From the NCBI GenBank assembly GCA_000436115.1, contig FR894541.1, positions 29,258-81,022 on the forward strand: DNA of 51,765 nt, read 5' to 3'. Below are positions 7,624 through 16,133 of this stretch, piece after piece. The DNA comes from Firmicutes bacterium CAG:534. Lineage in GTDB: Bacteria; Bacillota; Clostridia; Lachnospirales; Lachnospiraceae. Each line of letters begins with the position of its first letter. Positions within the stretch are counted from its first letter, which is position 1. The translations under genes and the position numbers were made by a program. Under the pieces are notes generated by a model, which made no database searches, was not told where the DNA came from, and was given only the letters and a program-made list of their open reading frames with translations.

Positions 7624-8370
7624 GTGGCAAGAACCGATAGTAGAGGAAAAAGAAGAAAAAGACTGGCAGGGGATCAGGATGAGATCATTACCCTTCAGGA
7701 TGTGACGAAGGTGTATACGACAGGAGCACCGGCGCTCAGCAATGTGAATTTACATATCAAAAAGGGAGAGTTTGTCTTTATTGTAGGCGACAGTGGATCC
7801 GGAAAATCCACCATGATCAAGCTTCTTTTAAGAGAACTGGTTCCCTCTTCAGGCAGCATCAACGTCATGGGCTATGATCTGACCAGGATCCGTCACAGAA
7901 AGATCCCCAAATTCAGAAGAAACCTTGGGATCGTATTCCAGGATTTCAGGCTGCTGAAGGACCGCAACGTTTATGAAAACGTAGCCTTTGCGCAAAGGAT
8001 CGTGCAGGTGCCCAGCAAGGAGATCAAGCGCAATGTTCCCAGCATTCTTGCCACAGTGGGTCTGGCAGGAAAATATAAGGCAAAGCCCAGGCAGCTTTCC
8101 GGCGGAGAGCAGCAGAGAGTAGCCATAGCAAGGGCTTTGGTAAACAGGCCAAGTATTCTGCTGGCCGACGAGCCTACAGGTAATCTGGATCCCAAGAATT
8201 CCTGGGAGATCATGAAGCTTTTGGAGCAGATCAATGAAAATGGAACAACGGTACTTGTGGTAACACACAATCGTGAAATTGTAAATGCAATGCAAAAGAG
8301 AGTCGTTACAATGAAGAAGGGCGTTATTGTCAGCGACGAGGAAAAGGGTGGTTATATCGATGAGGATTAG
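7624..8370 (+). CDS. ftsE: Cell division ATP-binding protein FtsE
   Basis: A 248-residue ABC ATPase, partner of FtsX. Walker A GDSGSGKST is near residue 58, the signature LSGGEQQRVAIARAL near 158, Walker B ILLADEPTGNLDP near 178 and the switch His VVTHN near 215. A basic N-terminal tail of about 20 residues (ARTDSRGKRRKR) precedes the usual start. In Bacillus, FtsEX activates a NlpC/P60 or M23-type peptidoglycan hydrolase, matching the M23 gene downstream. I prefer the GTG at 7624, preceded by AGAGGTGA; a GTG at 7615 is also in frame. It overlaps ftsX by 11 bases. Confidence 0.95.
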   Translation: MARTDSRGKRRKRLAGDQDEIITLQDVTKVYTTGAPALSNVNLHIKKGEFVFIVGDSGSGKSTMIKLLLRELVPSSGSINVMGYDLTRIRHRKIPKFRRNLGIVFQDFRLLKDRNVYENVAFAQRIVQVPSKEIKRNVPSILATVGLAGKYKAKPRQLSGGEQQRVAIARALVNRPSILLADEPTGNLDPKNSWEIMKLLEQINENGTTVLVVTHNREIVNAMQKRVVTMKKGVIVSDEEKGGYIDED

Positions 8371-9256
8371 TACATTTTTTTATACCATCAAGCAGGGATT
8401 TGTTAATATATTCAGAAATAAGTGGTTTTCACTTGCTTCCATAGCAACCATTGGAGCGTGCCTTTTTCTCTTTGGAATGTTTTATTCTGTACTGGCCAAT
8501 TTTCAAAATATTGTAAAAACGGCTCAGGAAGGCGTATCGGTAACGGTTTTCTTTGATGAAGGGATCAGCCAGGAAAAGATAGAAGAGATCGGCGCACTCA
8601 TCGACAAAAGGCCGGAGGTTTCCAAGAAGGTCTTTATTTCTGCGGATGAGGCATGGAATAGCTTTAAGGACGAATATCTGGGAGAATATGCGGACGGCTT
8701 TACGGAAAATCCTCTTGCGGATTCTGCCAGCTATGAAATTTATTTAAATGATGTGTCGATGCAGCCGGCTCTTGTAACCTATCTGGAGGGTGTGGAAGGG
8801 ATCAGGCTTGTAAACCGTTCCGAGGTTACGGCAGCTACGCTGACAGGCGTAAATGCCCTGGTGGCATATATTTCTCTGGGGATTATTGTGATCTTGTTTG
8901 CAGTATCTATTTTCTTGATCAGCAATACGGTAACTATCGGTATCTCTGTGAGAAAAGAGGAAATTTCCATTATGAAATATATTGGAGCAACCGACTTTTT
9001 TGTCCGTTCTCCTTTTGTGATCGAAGGTATGCTGATCGGTGTGATCGGCGCACTGATCCCTACCGGTATTATTTATGTACTTTATAACAAGGTAATCGCA
9101 TACATTGTGGAAAGATTTGCTTCCCTTTCAAAGCTGCTTTCCTTTCTTCCTGTGGAAACCATCTTTTCTACGCTGTTTCCGGTATCCATTGCCATGGGAG
9201 TCGGGATTGGTTTTCTGGGAAGTATTATAACGGTCAGAAAGCATCTGAGAGTATAA
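8360..9256 (+). CDS. ftsX: Cell division permease-like protein FtsX
   Basis: A 298-residue membrane protein. The first membrane segment is at about residues 22-44, followed by a large extracellular loop (VSVTVFFDEGISQEKIEEIG onward), then three more segments near 168-195, 217-240 and 270-290. The KEEISIMKYIGATDFFVRSPF block is the FtsX coupling motif. It passes the ATPase state of FtsE to extracellular peptidoglycan hydrolases. The ATG at 8360 follows AAGGGTGG inside ftsE, so translation is coupled. Confidence 0.95.
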   Translation: MRISTFFYTIKQGFVNIFRNKWFSLASIATIGACLFLFGMFYSVLANFQNIVKTAQEGVSVTVFFDEGISQEKIEEIGALIDKRPEVSKKVFISADEAWNSFKDEYLGEYADGFTENPLADSASYEIYLNDVSMQPALVTYLEGVEGIRLVNRSEVTAATLTGVNALVAYISLGIIVILFAVSIFLISNTVTIGISVRKEEISIMKYIGATDFFVRSPFVIEGMLIGVIGALIPTGIIYVLYNKVIAYIVERFASLSKLLSFLPVETIFSTLFPVSIAMGVGIGFLGSIITVRKHLRV

Positions 9257-9266
9257 GGATAAAAGA

Positions 9267-10487
9267 ATGAAGCGGTGGAAAAGGTTTTTGTGTGTGGCGC
9301 TTGGCTTTGCGCTGATTTTCGGAATGGCCCTGCGGTATCCGGATACTGCTTTTGCAAGTGAACTGACCAATGACAGCATTAAGCAAAAGGAAGCGGAGAT
9401 CAGCAAAGCAAAGGAAGAAAAAAAGGCTTTGCAGAGCGGGCTGACAAATGTAAAGGAATTAAAGAAGCAGTTAGAAGCATCCAAGGCTGATCTGGCAAGC
9501 TATGTGGCAGAGCTGGACGGCAACCTTTCAGATATCCAGGCGAAGATCGATGAGCTGAAAGCGCTGATCGAAACGAAGGAGCAGGAGATCACGGAAAAGG
9601 AAGCTGAACTGGAAACGGCGCTTGCCACCCAGCAGGCGCAGTATGAAGCCATGAAGAGCCGGATCAAGTTCATGTATGAAAAGGGTGACAGTCTGGCCAT
9701 GGAGGTCTTTTTTGACTCGGAAAGCTTTGGAGAAATGCTGAACAGGGCAGATTATATAGAAATGCTTTCCGGCTATGACCGCAAGAAGCTGGATGAATAT
9801 GTAGAATACGCAAATTATGTTGCGCTATGTAAGGAGAGCCTGGAGGAAGAAAAGTCGGTTCTGGACGAAGCAAAGGCAGCCCAGGAGGAAGAGGAAGCTT
9901 CCTTAAATGAACTGATCGCCACAAAGGAGCAGGAAATTTACCAGGTATCTTCCGATATTCAGAATAAGGAAGCGGCCATCAAGGAATATGAGGCAGATAT
10001 TGCCGCTCAGAACGAAACGATTTCCGCACTGGAAAAGGCAGTAGCGGAAGAGAGGGCAAGACTTGCCGCAGAGCAGGGAAGAAAATATGACGGCGGCGTT
10101 TTCACATGGCCTGCGCCTTCTTATACCAGAATTTCGGATGACTATGGTAATCGTATGCATCCTATTTTGGGAATTCAGAAATTTCATAATGGAATCGATA
10201 TGGCTGCGCCGGGAGGAACCCCTATTCTTGCAGCGTATGACGGAAAGGTGGTAGCGGCGGATTACAGCAGCAGCATGGGCAACTATGTGATGATCGATCA
10301 TGGAGACAGTCTCTACACGATCTATATGCATGCATCGGCGTTATATGTTTCCAAGGGGCAGGAGGTTTCTAAAGGGGCCAAGATCGCTGCAGTGGGAACA
10401 ACCGGCAGATCTACCGGAAATCATTTGCATTTCAGCGTGAGATTAAATGGAAGCTATGTAAATCCATGGAGTTATTTGAGATCATAA
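9267..10487 (+). CDS. Secreted coiled-coil M23 peptidoglycan hydrolase (EnvC/CwlO-like)
   Basis: A 406-residue exported protein. A signal peptide covers about residues 1-30 (basic start, hydrophobic core, cleavage near AFAS). Residues 33-275 are Glu/Lys/Ala-rich coiled coil. The C-terminal domain (about 280-406) is an M23 LytM fold with HNGIDMAAPGG and HLHFSVRLNGS, so the zinc ligands (HxxxD and HxH) are intact and the domain is probably active, unlike E. coli EnvC. Its place directly after ftsEX suggests it is the hydrolase gated by FtsEX. RBS AAGGA lies before the ATG, and the gap to ftsX is 10 bases. Confidence 0.92.
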   Translation: MKRWKRFLCVALGFALIFGMALRYPDTAFASELTNDSIKQKEAEISKAKEEKKALQSGLTNVKELKKQLEASKADLASYVAELDGNLSDIQAKIDELKALIETKEQEITEKEAELETALATQQAQYEAMKSRIKFMYEKGDSLAMEVFFDSESFGEMLNRADYIEMLSGYDRKKLDEYVEYANYVALCKESLEEEKSVLDEAKAAQEEEEASLNELIATKEQEIYQVSSDIQNKEAAIKEYEADIAAQNETISALEKAVAEERARLAAEQGRKYDGGVFTWPAPSYTRISDDYGNRMHPILGIQKFHNGIDMAAPGGTPILAAYDGKVVAADYSSSMGNYVMIDHGDSLYTIYMHASALYVSKGQEVSKGAKIAAVGTTGRSTGNHLHFSVRLNGSYVNPWSYLRS

Positions 10488-10490
10488 GTG

Positions 10491-11819
10491 ATGGGAAAGG
10501 ATGGATCGGAATTGAATCAGTCATCAGAGGATGTGGAAAATATAACATCTGAAGGGGAGGCTCCCCAGACAGAGGAAATGGTTAAAAAACAGGGCAGCAG
10601 CTTTGGAAAGGGAATTCTCTGCGGAATCTTGATCACTTCCGTGGTCATGGCAGGCACGGCCTTTGCCTTTTATGCAGTTCAAAACATCCGAACGCTAAAG
10701 AGCGTGCGGATGGAGGAACAGGCAGGGGAAAACAAAGAGCTTGTTACGGAAGAAACCATGCAGAAAATGAAAACCATAGAAGAGGTGATTGATACTTATT
10801 ACTATGGAGAAGAGGTTACAACGGAGGCGCTTCAGGACGGGGTATATAAGGGGATTGTGGAGGCCTTAAATGATCCCTATTCAGAGTATTATTCCAAGGA
10901 AGAGCTTGAAGATGTGCTGAACAGCAATCAGGGCGTTTCTTACGGAATTGGCGCTTATATCAGCCTGGATCAGAAAATGAATATGCCCATGATCGCAGGG
11001 GTGATGGAGGATACTCCTGCCAAGGAGGCCGGGCTTTTAGAGGGAGATATTATTTATCAGGTAGATGGAGAGTATACCCAGGGCCTTAGTGTAACCAAGG
11101 TGGTAAGCATGGTCAAGGGAAGAGAGGGAACAACCGTCCACCTGACGATTTACCGGGAAGGGGAAGCTGATTACCTGGAGCTTGACATTGTAAGAGCAAA
11201 GCAGATCGAAAGCACGACCGTGGATTACGGTATGGTGGAAAATGAGGATGGCATTGGCTATCTGCGTATCCGGGAGTTTGATACGGTTACGGTAGACCAG
11301 TATACGGAGGCCATGGCGTATTTAAAGGAAAATGGCATGAAGGCCATGATCCTGGATCTTCGGAGCAATCCCGGAGGAGATCTGACTGCGGTAGTAGACA
11401 TTGCAAGAAAGATCCTACCGGAAGGAATGATCGTTTACACGGAGGATAAAAACGGAGAACGTAAGGAATATACCGGAGATGGCTCAAACGAGCTTCAGAT
11501 CCCCCTTGCGGTATTGGTGAACGGCTATTCCGCCAGCGCATCTGAGATCTTAGCCGGAGCTATTCAGGATTATGACAAGGGCACACTGATAGGAACAACC
11601 ACCTATGGAAAGGGAATTGTTCAGAGGATCCACAGATTAAATGACGGAACGGCAATTAAACTGACGGTCAGCGCCTATTTTACTCCTTCCGGGCGCAATA
11701 TCCACGGCATTGGAATTACCCCTGATATTGAGCTGGAATATGACCAGGAAGCATATGATGCGGATGGAACAGATAATCAGGTGGAAAAGGCAATAGAAGT
11801 CTTAAAGAAGATCAGGTAA
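10491..11819 (+). CDS. S41 family C-terminal processing protease (CtpA/CtpB-like)
   Basis: A 442-residue membrane-anchored serine protease. The cytosolic N-terminus (about 40 acidic residues) is followed by one membrane segment (GILCGILITSVVMAGTAFAF), then a PDZ domain (about 150-230, with PAKEAGLLEGDIIYQVDGE) and the S41 domain. The catalytic Ser lies in NGYSASASEILAG near residue 345 and the Lys in TTYGKGIVQ near 372. GTG (10488) and ATG (10491) are adjacent possible starts immediately after the M23 stop; no strong ribosome site is seen, so reinitiation is likely. It closes the ftsE-ftsX-M23 operon and may trim cell-wall or signalling proteins. Confidence 0.93.
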   Translation: MGKDGSELNQSSEDVENITSEGEAPQTEEMVKKQGSSFGKGILCGILITSVVMAGTAFAFYAVQNIRTLKSVRMEEQAGENKELVTEETMQKMKTIEEVIDTYYYGEEVTTEALQDGVYKGIVEALNDPYSEYYSKEELEDVLNSNQGVSYGIGAYISLDQKMNMPMIAGVMEDTPAKEAGLLEGDIIYQVDGEYTQGLSVTKVVSMVKGREGTTVHLTIYREGEADYLELDIVRAKQIESTTVDYGMVENEDGIGYLRIREFDTVTVDQYTEAMAYLKENGMKAMILDLRSNPGGDLTAVVDIARKILPEGMIVYTEDKNGERKEYTGDGSNELQIPLAVLVNGYSASASEILAGAIQDYDKGTLIGTTTYGKGIVQRIHRLNDGTAIKLTVSAYFTPSGRNIHGIGITPDIELEYDQEAYDADGTDNQVEKAIEVLKKIR

Positions 11820-11831
11820 CTGGAAAATAAG

Positions 11832-12003
11832 AGGCTGCACTTTTCTGATTACTTCGCAAATGAACAAATTCACCGCAGGCACGCTCCCGCTACTCTCAGC
11901 CGTAGTGGTACATAAGGTGCTGAAATACAGCACCTAAGTACCGACGGCTTCAAAGTGCACTGCTTGCGAATTGTTATTTGCGAAGTGGTTTTATGTGCAG
12001 ACC
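11832..12003. repeat. Large imperfect inverted-repeat element (possible MITE-like or REP-like sequence)
   Basis: The 172-base stretch between two convergent genes folds on itself. Matching blocks, outside to inside, are CTGCAC (11835-11840)/GTGCAG (11995-12000); ACTTCGCAAAT (11851-11861)/ATTTGCGAAGT (11976-11986); AACAA and TTC blocks; GCAGGCAC/GTGCACTGC; GCCGT (11899-11903)/ACGGC (11944-11948); GGTAC/GTACC; and a perfect GGTGCTG/CAGCACC tip with loop AAATA. It has no credible coding frame. It may act as a bidirectional terminator, a structured RNA or a small mobile palindrome. Confidence 0.75.
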
Positions 12004-12024
12004 AACTTTTCCAGTCCCCTGATC

Positions 12025-13899
12025 TTAATTTGTGTAGCTAGTAGAGCTGCCGTTAATATAGTCAATAAAATTTTCCGTGATGTTATCCATCATCTCCATA
12101 TTGCGGCGGGAGTATTCTCCGGCATTCTGGCCGATGGCGTCCGTATAATTCATTCCCTCTTTAATATATTCCTCCGTAAACCGGAAGCTGCAAAGAGATC
12201 TGGTCAGTGTAGGAGATACGCTGGCAAAAAGGCTTTTGGGAGCCACAACCCCGAATATATTCATGGCGCAGACGCTGGGTGAAAAATCATAGGTGTCATA
12301 CGGGTTTGCGTCCGCAATAGACCCCTGAAAAATGCCTACGCAGGGACTTCCTGAAGCGGAAGTCAGATCTGCCATGATCATGCTTTCGGAAACAGCAATA
12401 TCAGATAAAAACGTGGTAATAGGCTGTTCTGATATGTTGGAAAGATCATGAAGCACAGGGAAGCTATGGGCAGGCGACATGACGGAATTGTAAAACTGTT
12501 CGTATTCATCCATGCCGCTCAGGCAGCCAAGAACCGTTTTGGGTGTCAGAACGGAACCATACTTATAGGGGTCGCCGGCAGGGGACATCTGCTGGTAAGT
12601 GGCTTTGCCTTCCTCACTTCGGAAATAAGGCCCCAGCTCTCCATAATAGAAGATCTGTACATCAGGATTGGCAGGATCGTAGGCATGAAAGCCAAAGCCT
12701 GCGTACTCGCCGGCTGTTTCGATTTTCCACCCCTTAGGAAGGTTCATGGTAAAGTTGCCGCCGTCATAATATTCCAACTCATAAGCAGCGGAGGTTTGCG
12801 GGTCAGAACTCTGATCGGGAGAGGTCTGGCCGGAAGAACTGCTGCCCTGGGTATAGTAGGAGGCATCGGGAACAAAGCTGTTCATAGCATCCTTAAGAGC
12901 CTGGATAGTAGCGTCAGGGTCATTTTGGAAATAGGTAGCGGTATATACGGCAACACTTTGGTCTGAAAGGTTTTCGGCAAAGCTCATGACCTCTAAGGTG
13001 GCGCCGGTGTTGCTGTCCGGGTAAGCAAAACGGATTCCGTAAATATCCCGGCCCTCTACGCCGAGAGGAGTGGGTTCTCCGCTGTCCTCCAGCAGGTTTT
13101 CTTCAAACTGCATCTGTGCGCTGTATCTCTGCTCTTCCAGATACTGCCAGGCATCAGGCCCTTTCAGTACATGAAGGATCTGCAGGAAGGGAGCGGCCAG
13201 GGTGCTTCCTGTGTAGATAACGGCACCGCCGCCGTTTGACATCTGGGCCGTGTAGGAAGACAGATACAGGAAAGAGAATTCCATAGGTTCACTGCTGAAT
13301 ACCGTATAATCACCGTAGTCAGTTCCTTCCTCGGCATTCGTGTCTGCGTCTGCATCGTTTTCCTGTTCCTGGGGTTCGTTTTCCTCTTCCTCTGTCCGGG
13401 CAAGGGAATCCTCAAAGTCAAGGTCTCCCATAAGAGACTCGTCATCTTCTACGGAAAGGTAGGCGGCATTCAGTACGTTGTCAACTCCTGTGGCGTGATA
13501 GATCTTCTGGTCAAGAAGCACGCAGTCATCACCACATAAGGTGAAGCTTTGCTTGGAACCGTCCGTACCTGCAAAGGTAAAGGTGTAGGTGGTTCGATCC
13601 TCACTTTCATCCGCTTTCTTTTGGACGGTAATATCGGAAAGAGCGTCAAATACATTGTTGATCGTTTCCGGATTGCTGATGGAAACAGGATCTTCCGCAT
13701 AATCTCCTGTAGTGATATAGACGGTAAGGGATGGAGGATTGCCGTGGTCATAGTTTTCTGCCCATTTGGCAGCCTCCTTTCCCATACGTTCCATATAGAC
13801 ATTGCTGCGCCTGGGGGCACAGCCTGCAAGGGCAAATAACTGTGAAAAAATAAGCAAGGTGCATAAAATGGAAATGCCTTTAAATTTTCTTGTTTTCAT
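12025..13899 (-). CDS. Lipoprotein of unknown function
   Basis: A 624-residue exported protein with a lipoprotein signal (LFALAGC, lipidated Cys at about residue 27). It has an acidic linker near residue 170-195 (EEEENEPQEQENDADADTN) and a Ser/Gln/Pro-rich linker near 365 (SSSSGQTSPDQSSDPQTS). These separate three globular parts, the last two with repeated-looking 'yeleYYdGGNFTMNLPKGWKIE' type openings reminiscent of PsbP/DUF-like lipoproteins. I do not recognise a family with certainty. AGAGGAGG precedes the ATG. It is the last gene of a three-lipoprotein minus-strand operon, 15 bases after the transglutaminase-like gene, and ends at the palindromic element. Confidence 0.8.
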   Translation of the reverse strand: MKTRKFKGISILCTLLIFSQLFALAGCAPRRSNVYMERMGKEAAKWAENYDHGNPPSLTVYITTGDYAEDPVSISNPETINNVFDALSDITVQKKADESEDRTTYTFTFAGTDGSKQSFTLCGDDCVLLDQKIYHATGVDNVLNAAYLSVEDDESLMGDLDFEDSLARTEEEENEPQEQENDADADTNAEEGTDYGDYTVFSSEPMEFSFLYLSSYTAQMSNGGGAVIYTGSTLAAPFLQILHVLKGPDAWQYLEEQRYSAQMQFEENLLEDSGEPTPLGVEGRDIYGIRFAYPDSNTGATLEVMSFAENLSDQSVAVYTATYFQNDPDATIQALKDAMNSFVPDASYYTQGSSSSGQTSPDQSSDPQTSAAYELEYYDGGNFTMNLPKGWKIETAGEYAGFGFHAYDPANPDVQIFYYGELGPYFRSEEGKATYQQMSPAGDPYKYGSVLTPKTVLGCLSGMDEYEQFYNSVMSPAHSFPVLHDLSNISEQPITTFLSDIAVSESMIMADLTSASGSPCVGIFQGSIADANPYDTYDFSPSVCAMNIFGVVAPKSLFASVSPTLTRSLCSFRFTEEYIKEGMNYTDAIGQNAGEYSRRNMEMMDNITENFIDYINGSSTSYTN

Positions 13900-13914
13900 G
13901 TATCAGCCTCCTCT

Positions 13915-15765
13915 TTAATAAGCAAGTCCTTTAATGTTCAGATCCTTTGCAAGATCGCAATCCACAACATAAACCATACCGCCGGATTCCTGTGCCTGCT
14001 GCTGTTTCTGACCCAGGTAATTTGCCCAGTCTTCACTGCTGTAGTAGGCGATCAGATTATTGACGTCATTCACGGTGGCGTCAAAGGGCAGCTTGGTTGT
14101 TTCGATCAGGAAATACTGACCGGAACCGCTCCAGGTTTCTACTGCAACCTGGGCATGGCCGGGAGTAAATACGATCATAGGGTGCATATCTGCGGACTGC
14201 AGTACACTGGCCATCAGGATGGCGGTTTCGATACAGATACCGGACTGGCTGGCAAGGACCGCATCAGGCATCAGTACCCGTTGGGTAGCATTCAGGGAAT
14301 AAGCGCCCATATTGTACCGTACTCCCATGGCGCTGATGGCGCTTTGGATAGCGGCCACCTGGATCATGGTCACATAGGCCTCCTCGCCCTGGCCATAGCC
14401 ATAGCTGTACTGGTAACCGGGAAGAATTCCGTTGGAGCTGCCGAAGGTGTTTTCCAGCCAGGCAACAGCGTTGCGGCGCACAGCAAGAACACCGTCAGAT
14501 TCAGGAGTCATCCATGCCAGTACGTTATCGTTCTGGATAATTCCGAATTCGTCGCTGTAAGGGCGGTAATCGTAAATGCTGTACAGCTTTAAGGGCTTAC
14601 TGTCCTGTGCAAGAACCTCACCGGTAATGTCATCCGTGATCTTAAAGATGATCTGGGTATCCCTGGCAGAAGAAAGGTCGGGCATCTCGGAAAGAATGGG
14701 AGGCTTGATCATCAAGTAGGTGATCTCCGGCGTAATGGTCAGTTTCTGCTCATAAACCTGAGTAAATCCGGGAATTTCAGCGGTGACAGTCACGCTTCCG
14801 ATTCCCTTATCCGTATAGATCATCAGATTGACAATGGAATTTGCAGCCGGGTAGAGATTGGGATAGATCTCATCGGTCATGGTATAGTGAAGAAAAACCA
14901 CAGGATCCTTTGTCATATAGCCTTCCTGAGGAAGAACGCCGCCGGAACAGGCAGTCATGATTTCCTCGCCCAGCACCTTCAAATTGGCATCAAGAGTATC
15001 GGCGCAGTGTATGTATTCGCTGGCGAGCAGGTCGTTGATCGTAGTTTCATAGGCGCCGGCAACGATGCTCATACGCTGTATGATCTGAGCGGCAGAATAA
15101 TAACGGAGCACATCCCCCGTGGTACCCCAGGATTCCGCTTCCAGATATTTGATCATCATATCCACGGAGGAAGAGTACAGGGGCCAGATCTCCTCCATGT
15201 AGGAGGGAGTATCCAGTGCCTTATATTGCTCTTTTACCTGCAGGGCAGCCTGATAAACTTCATATAGATAGCTTTGATAGTCTTCCTGTGAGCCGGCAAT
15301 CGCATCCAGCAGCACGGTGCATTCGTCATATTGATTGACGTAAAAAGAAAGCGTCTGGTACATCACTGAAAGAGAAGCGAGGGCGTCTGTGTAATATTCC
15401 TGCTGCGCATCATAAACCGCCTGCCCCCGTTCTGTTGAAGGGGCGCTTAGCTGCTCGGTTTCCTGCATGCACTTGCGGAGCGCTCCGATCTTCTGATCCA
15501 GCAGTTCTGCATTGGAACGGCACAGCTCCACATATTCGGAGACATCTTCTCCGGGGACAAGCCCATAGGTTCTGCTGGCCATATTGCTTGCAATGGAAAT
15601 GCAGTCATTAAGAATGGGCTGGGCCTTTGTAATGGACTGCTCCACCTGCTGTAAAAACACCTGATCCTTTTTGCCTGAGGCGGAACCACAGGAGGTACAG
15701 GCGGTACAAAGCAGGGCGGTTGCCAGTAAAACACAGAGAAATTTTTTCATTTTGATCTGCTTCAT
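13915..15765 (-). CDS. Lipoprotein with C-terminal transglutaminase-like domain
   Basis: A 616-residue surface lipoprotein (signal LLCTACTSCGS; lipidated Cys around residue 22-26). Residues 30-270 are largely helical. The C-terminal 200 residues look like a transglutaminase-like cysteine protease fold: SGICIETAILMASVLQSADM gives a Cys at a helix start, FTPGHAQVAVET the His, and YFLIETTKLPFD the acidic partner, in the correct order Cys-His-Asp/Glu. Such domains act on peptidoglycan or proteins, but the substrate is unknown. AAGGAGTG precedes the ATG. It sits between two other lipoprotein genes. The domain call is by motif only. Confidence 0.8.
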   Translation of the reverse strand: MKQIKMKKFLCVLLATALLCTACTSCGSASGKKDQVFLQQVEQSITKAQPILNDCISIASNMASRTYGLVPGEDVSEYVELCRSNAELLDQKIGALRKCMQETEQLSAPSTERGQAVYDAQQEYYTDALASLSVMYQTLSFYVNQYDECTVLLDAIAGSQEDYQSYLYEVYQAALQVKEQYKALDTPSYMEEIWPLYSSSVDMMIKYLEAESWGTTGDVLRYYSAAQIIQRMSIVAGAYETTINDLLASEYIHCADTLDANLKVLGEEIMTACSGGVLPQEGYMTKDPVVFLHYTMTDEIYPNLYPAANSIVNLMIYTDKGIGSVTVTAEIPGFTQVYEQKLTITPEITYLMIKPPILSEMPDLSSARDTQIIFKITDDITGEVLAQDSKPLKLYSIYDYRPYSDEFGIIQNDNVLAWMTPESDGVLAVRRNAVAWLENTFGSSNGILPGYQYSYGYGQGEEAYVTMIQVAAIQSAISAMGVRYNMGAYSLNATQRVLMPDAVLASQSGICIETAILMASVLQSADMHPMIVFTPGHAQVAVETWSGSGQYFLIETTKLPFDATVNDVNNLIAYYSSEDWANYLGQKQQQAQESGGMVYVVDCDLAKDLNIKGLAY

Positions 15766-15783
15766 GGTAGGTCACTCCTTTTT

Positions 15784-15984
15784 CTAATGTTGTAGATCTT
15801 TTGCCAGCTTCCAAAGGTCGTCATCATTTGACAGCTTTTGAGCAGTCTCGTCGCACAACGCAGACAGAGAAGAAGATTTTAAACTGGAAGAATTGTTTAG
15901 GGAAAATGCTGCTTTGCAGGAAACCAGAAAGAATCCTGCACACAACAGGATAAGTACGGAAAATGTTTTTCTTTTGATCAACAT
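15784..15984 (-). CDS. Small lipoprotein, first gene of the lipoprotein operon
   Basis: A 66-residue protein with basic start MLIKRKTFS, hydrophobic core LILLCAGFF and lipobox LVSC, leaving about 43 mature residues rich in Ser and charged residues. I use the ATG at 15984, preceded by AAGGAAG ten bases upstream; the ATG at 16011 has no ribosome site. It ends 18 bases before the transglutaminase-like lipoprotein. Function unknown. Confidence 0.65.
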   Translation of the reverse strand: MLIKRKTFSVLILLCAGFFLVSCKAAFSLNNSSSLKSSSLSALCDETAQKLSNDDDLWKLAKDLQH

Positions 15985-16004
15985 ATGAGATAGACTTCCT
16001 TTTA

Positions 16005-16064
16005 CCGACATAGATTTCTTTTATTGATGTCCTTTTCTTACATCATATAATAGAAATCTGTCGG
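16005..16064 (-). promoter_or_regulatory. Promoter inside a long inverted repeat, upstream of the lipoprotein operon
   Basis: CCGACATAGATTTCT (16005-16019) and AGAAATCTGTCGG (16052-16064) form an inverted repeat with a two-base bulge. An inner GATGT/ACATC pair lies at 16026-16030 and 16040-16044. On the minus strand a -10-like TATTAT (16047-16052) falls inside the structure, so the right arm overlaps the promoter and the left arm lies in the leader. This reads best as a DNA operator, though an RNA fold on read-through transcripts is possible. No good -35 is seen. Confidence 0.5.
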
Positions 16065-16133
16065 AAAAGTAATATTTTCCGAAGTGGCACTTTCCAAACC
16101 GGAAAAAATCAGAAGGATGTGGCGGCTGCAGGA

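Noticed and set aside
11971..12282. 103-codon plus-strand ORF
   Set aside because: Starts inside the palindromic element and runs antisense through the lipoprotein 3' end; not credible.
12448..12966. 172-codon plus-strand ORF
   Set aside because: Antisense of the lipoprotein gene 12025-13899, which has a clear ribosome site and lipobox.
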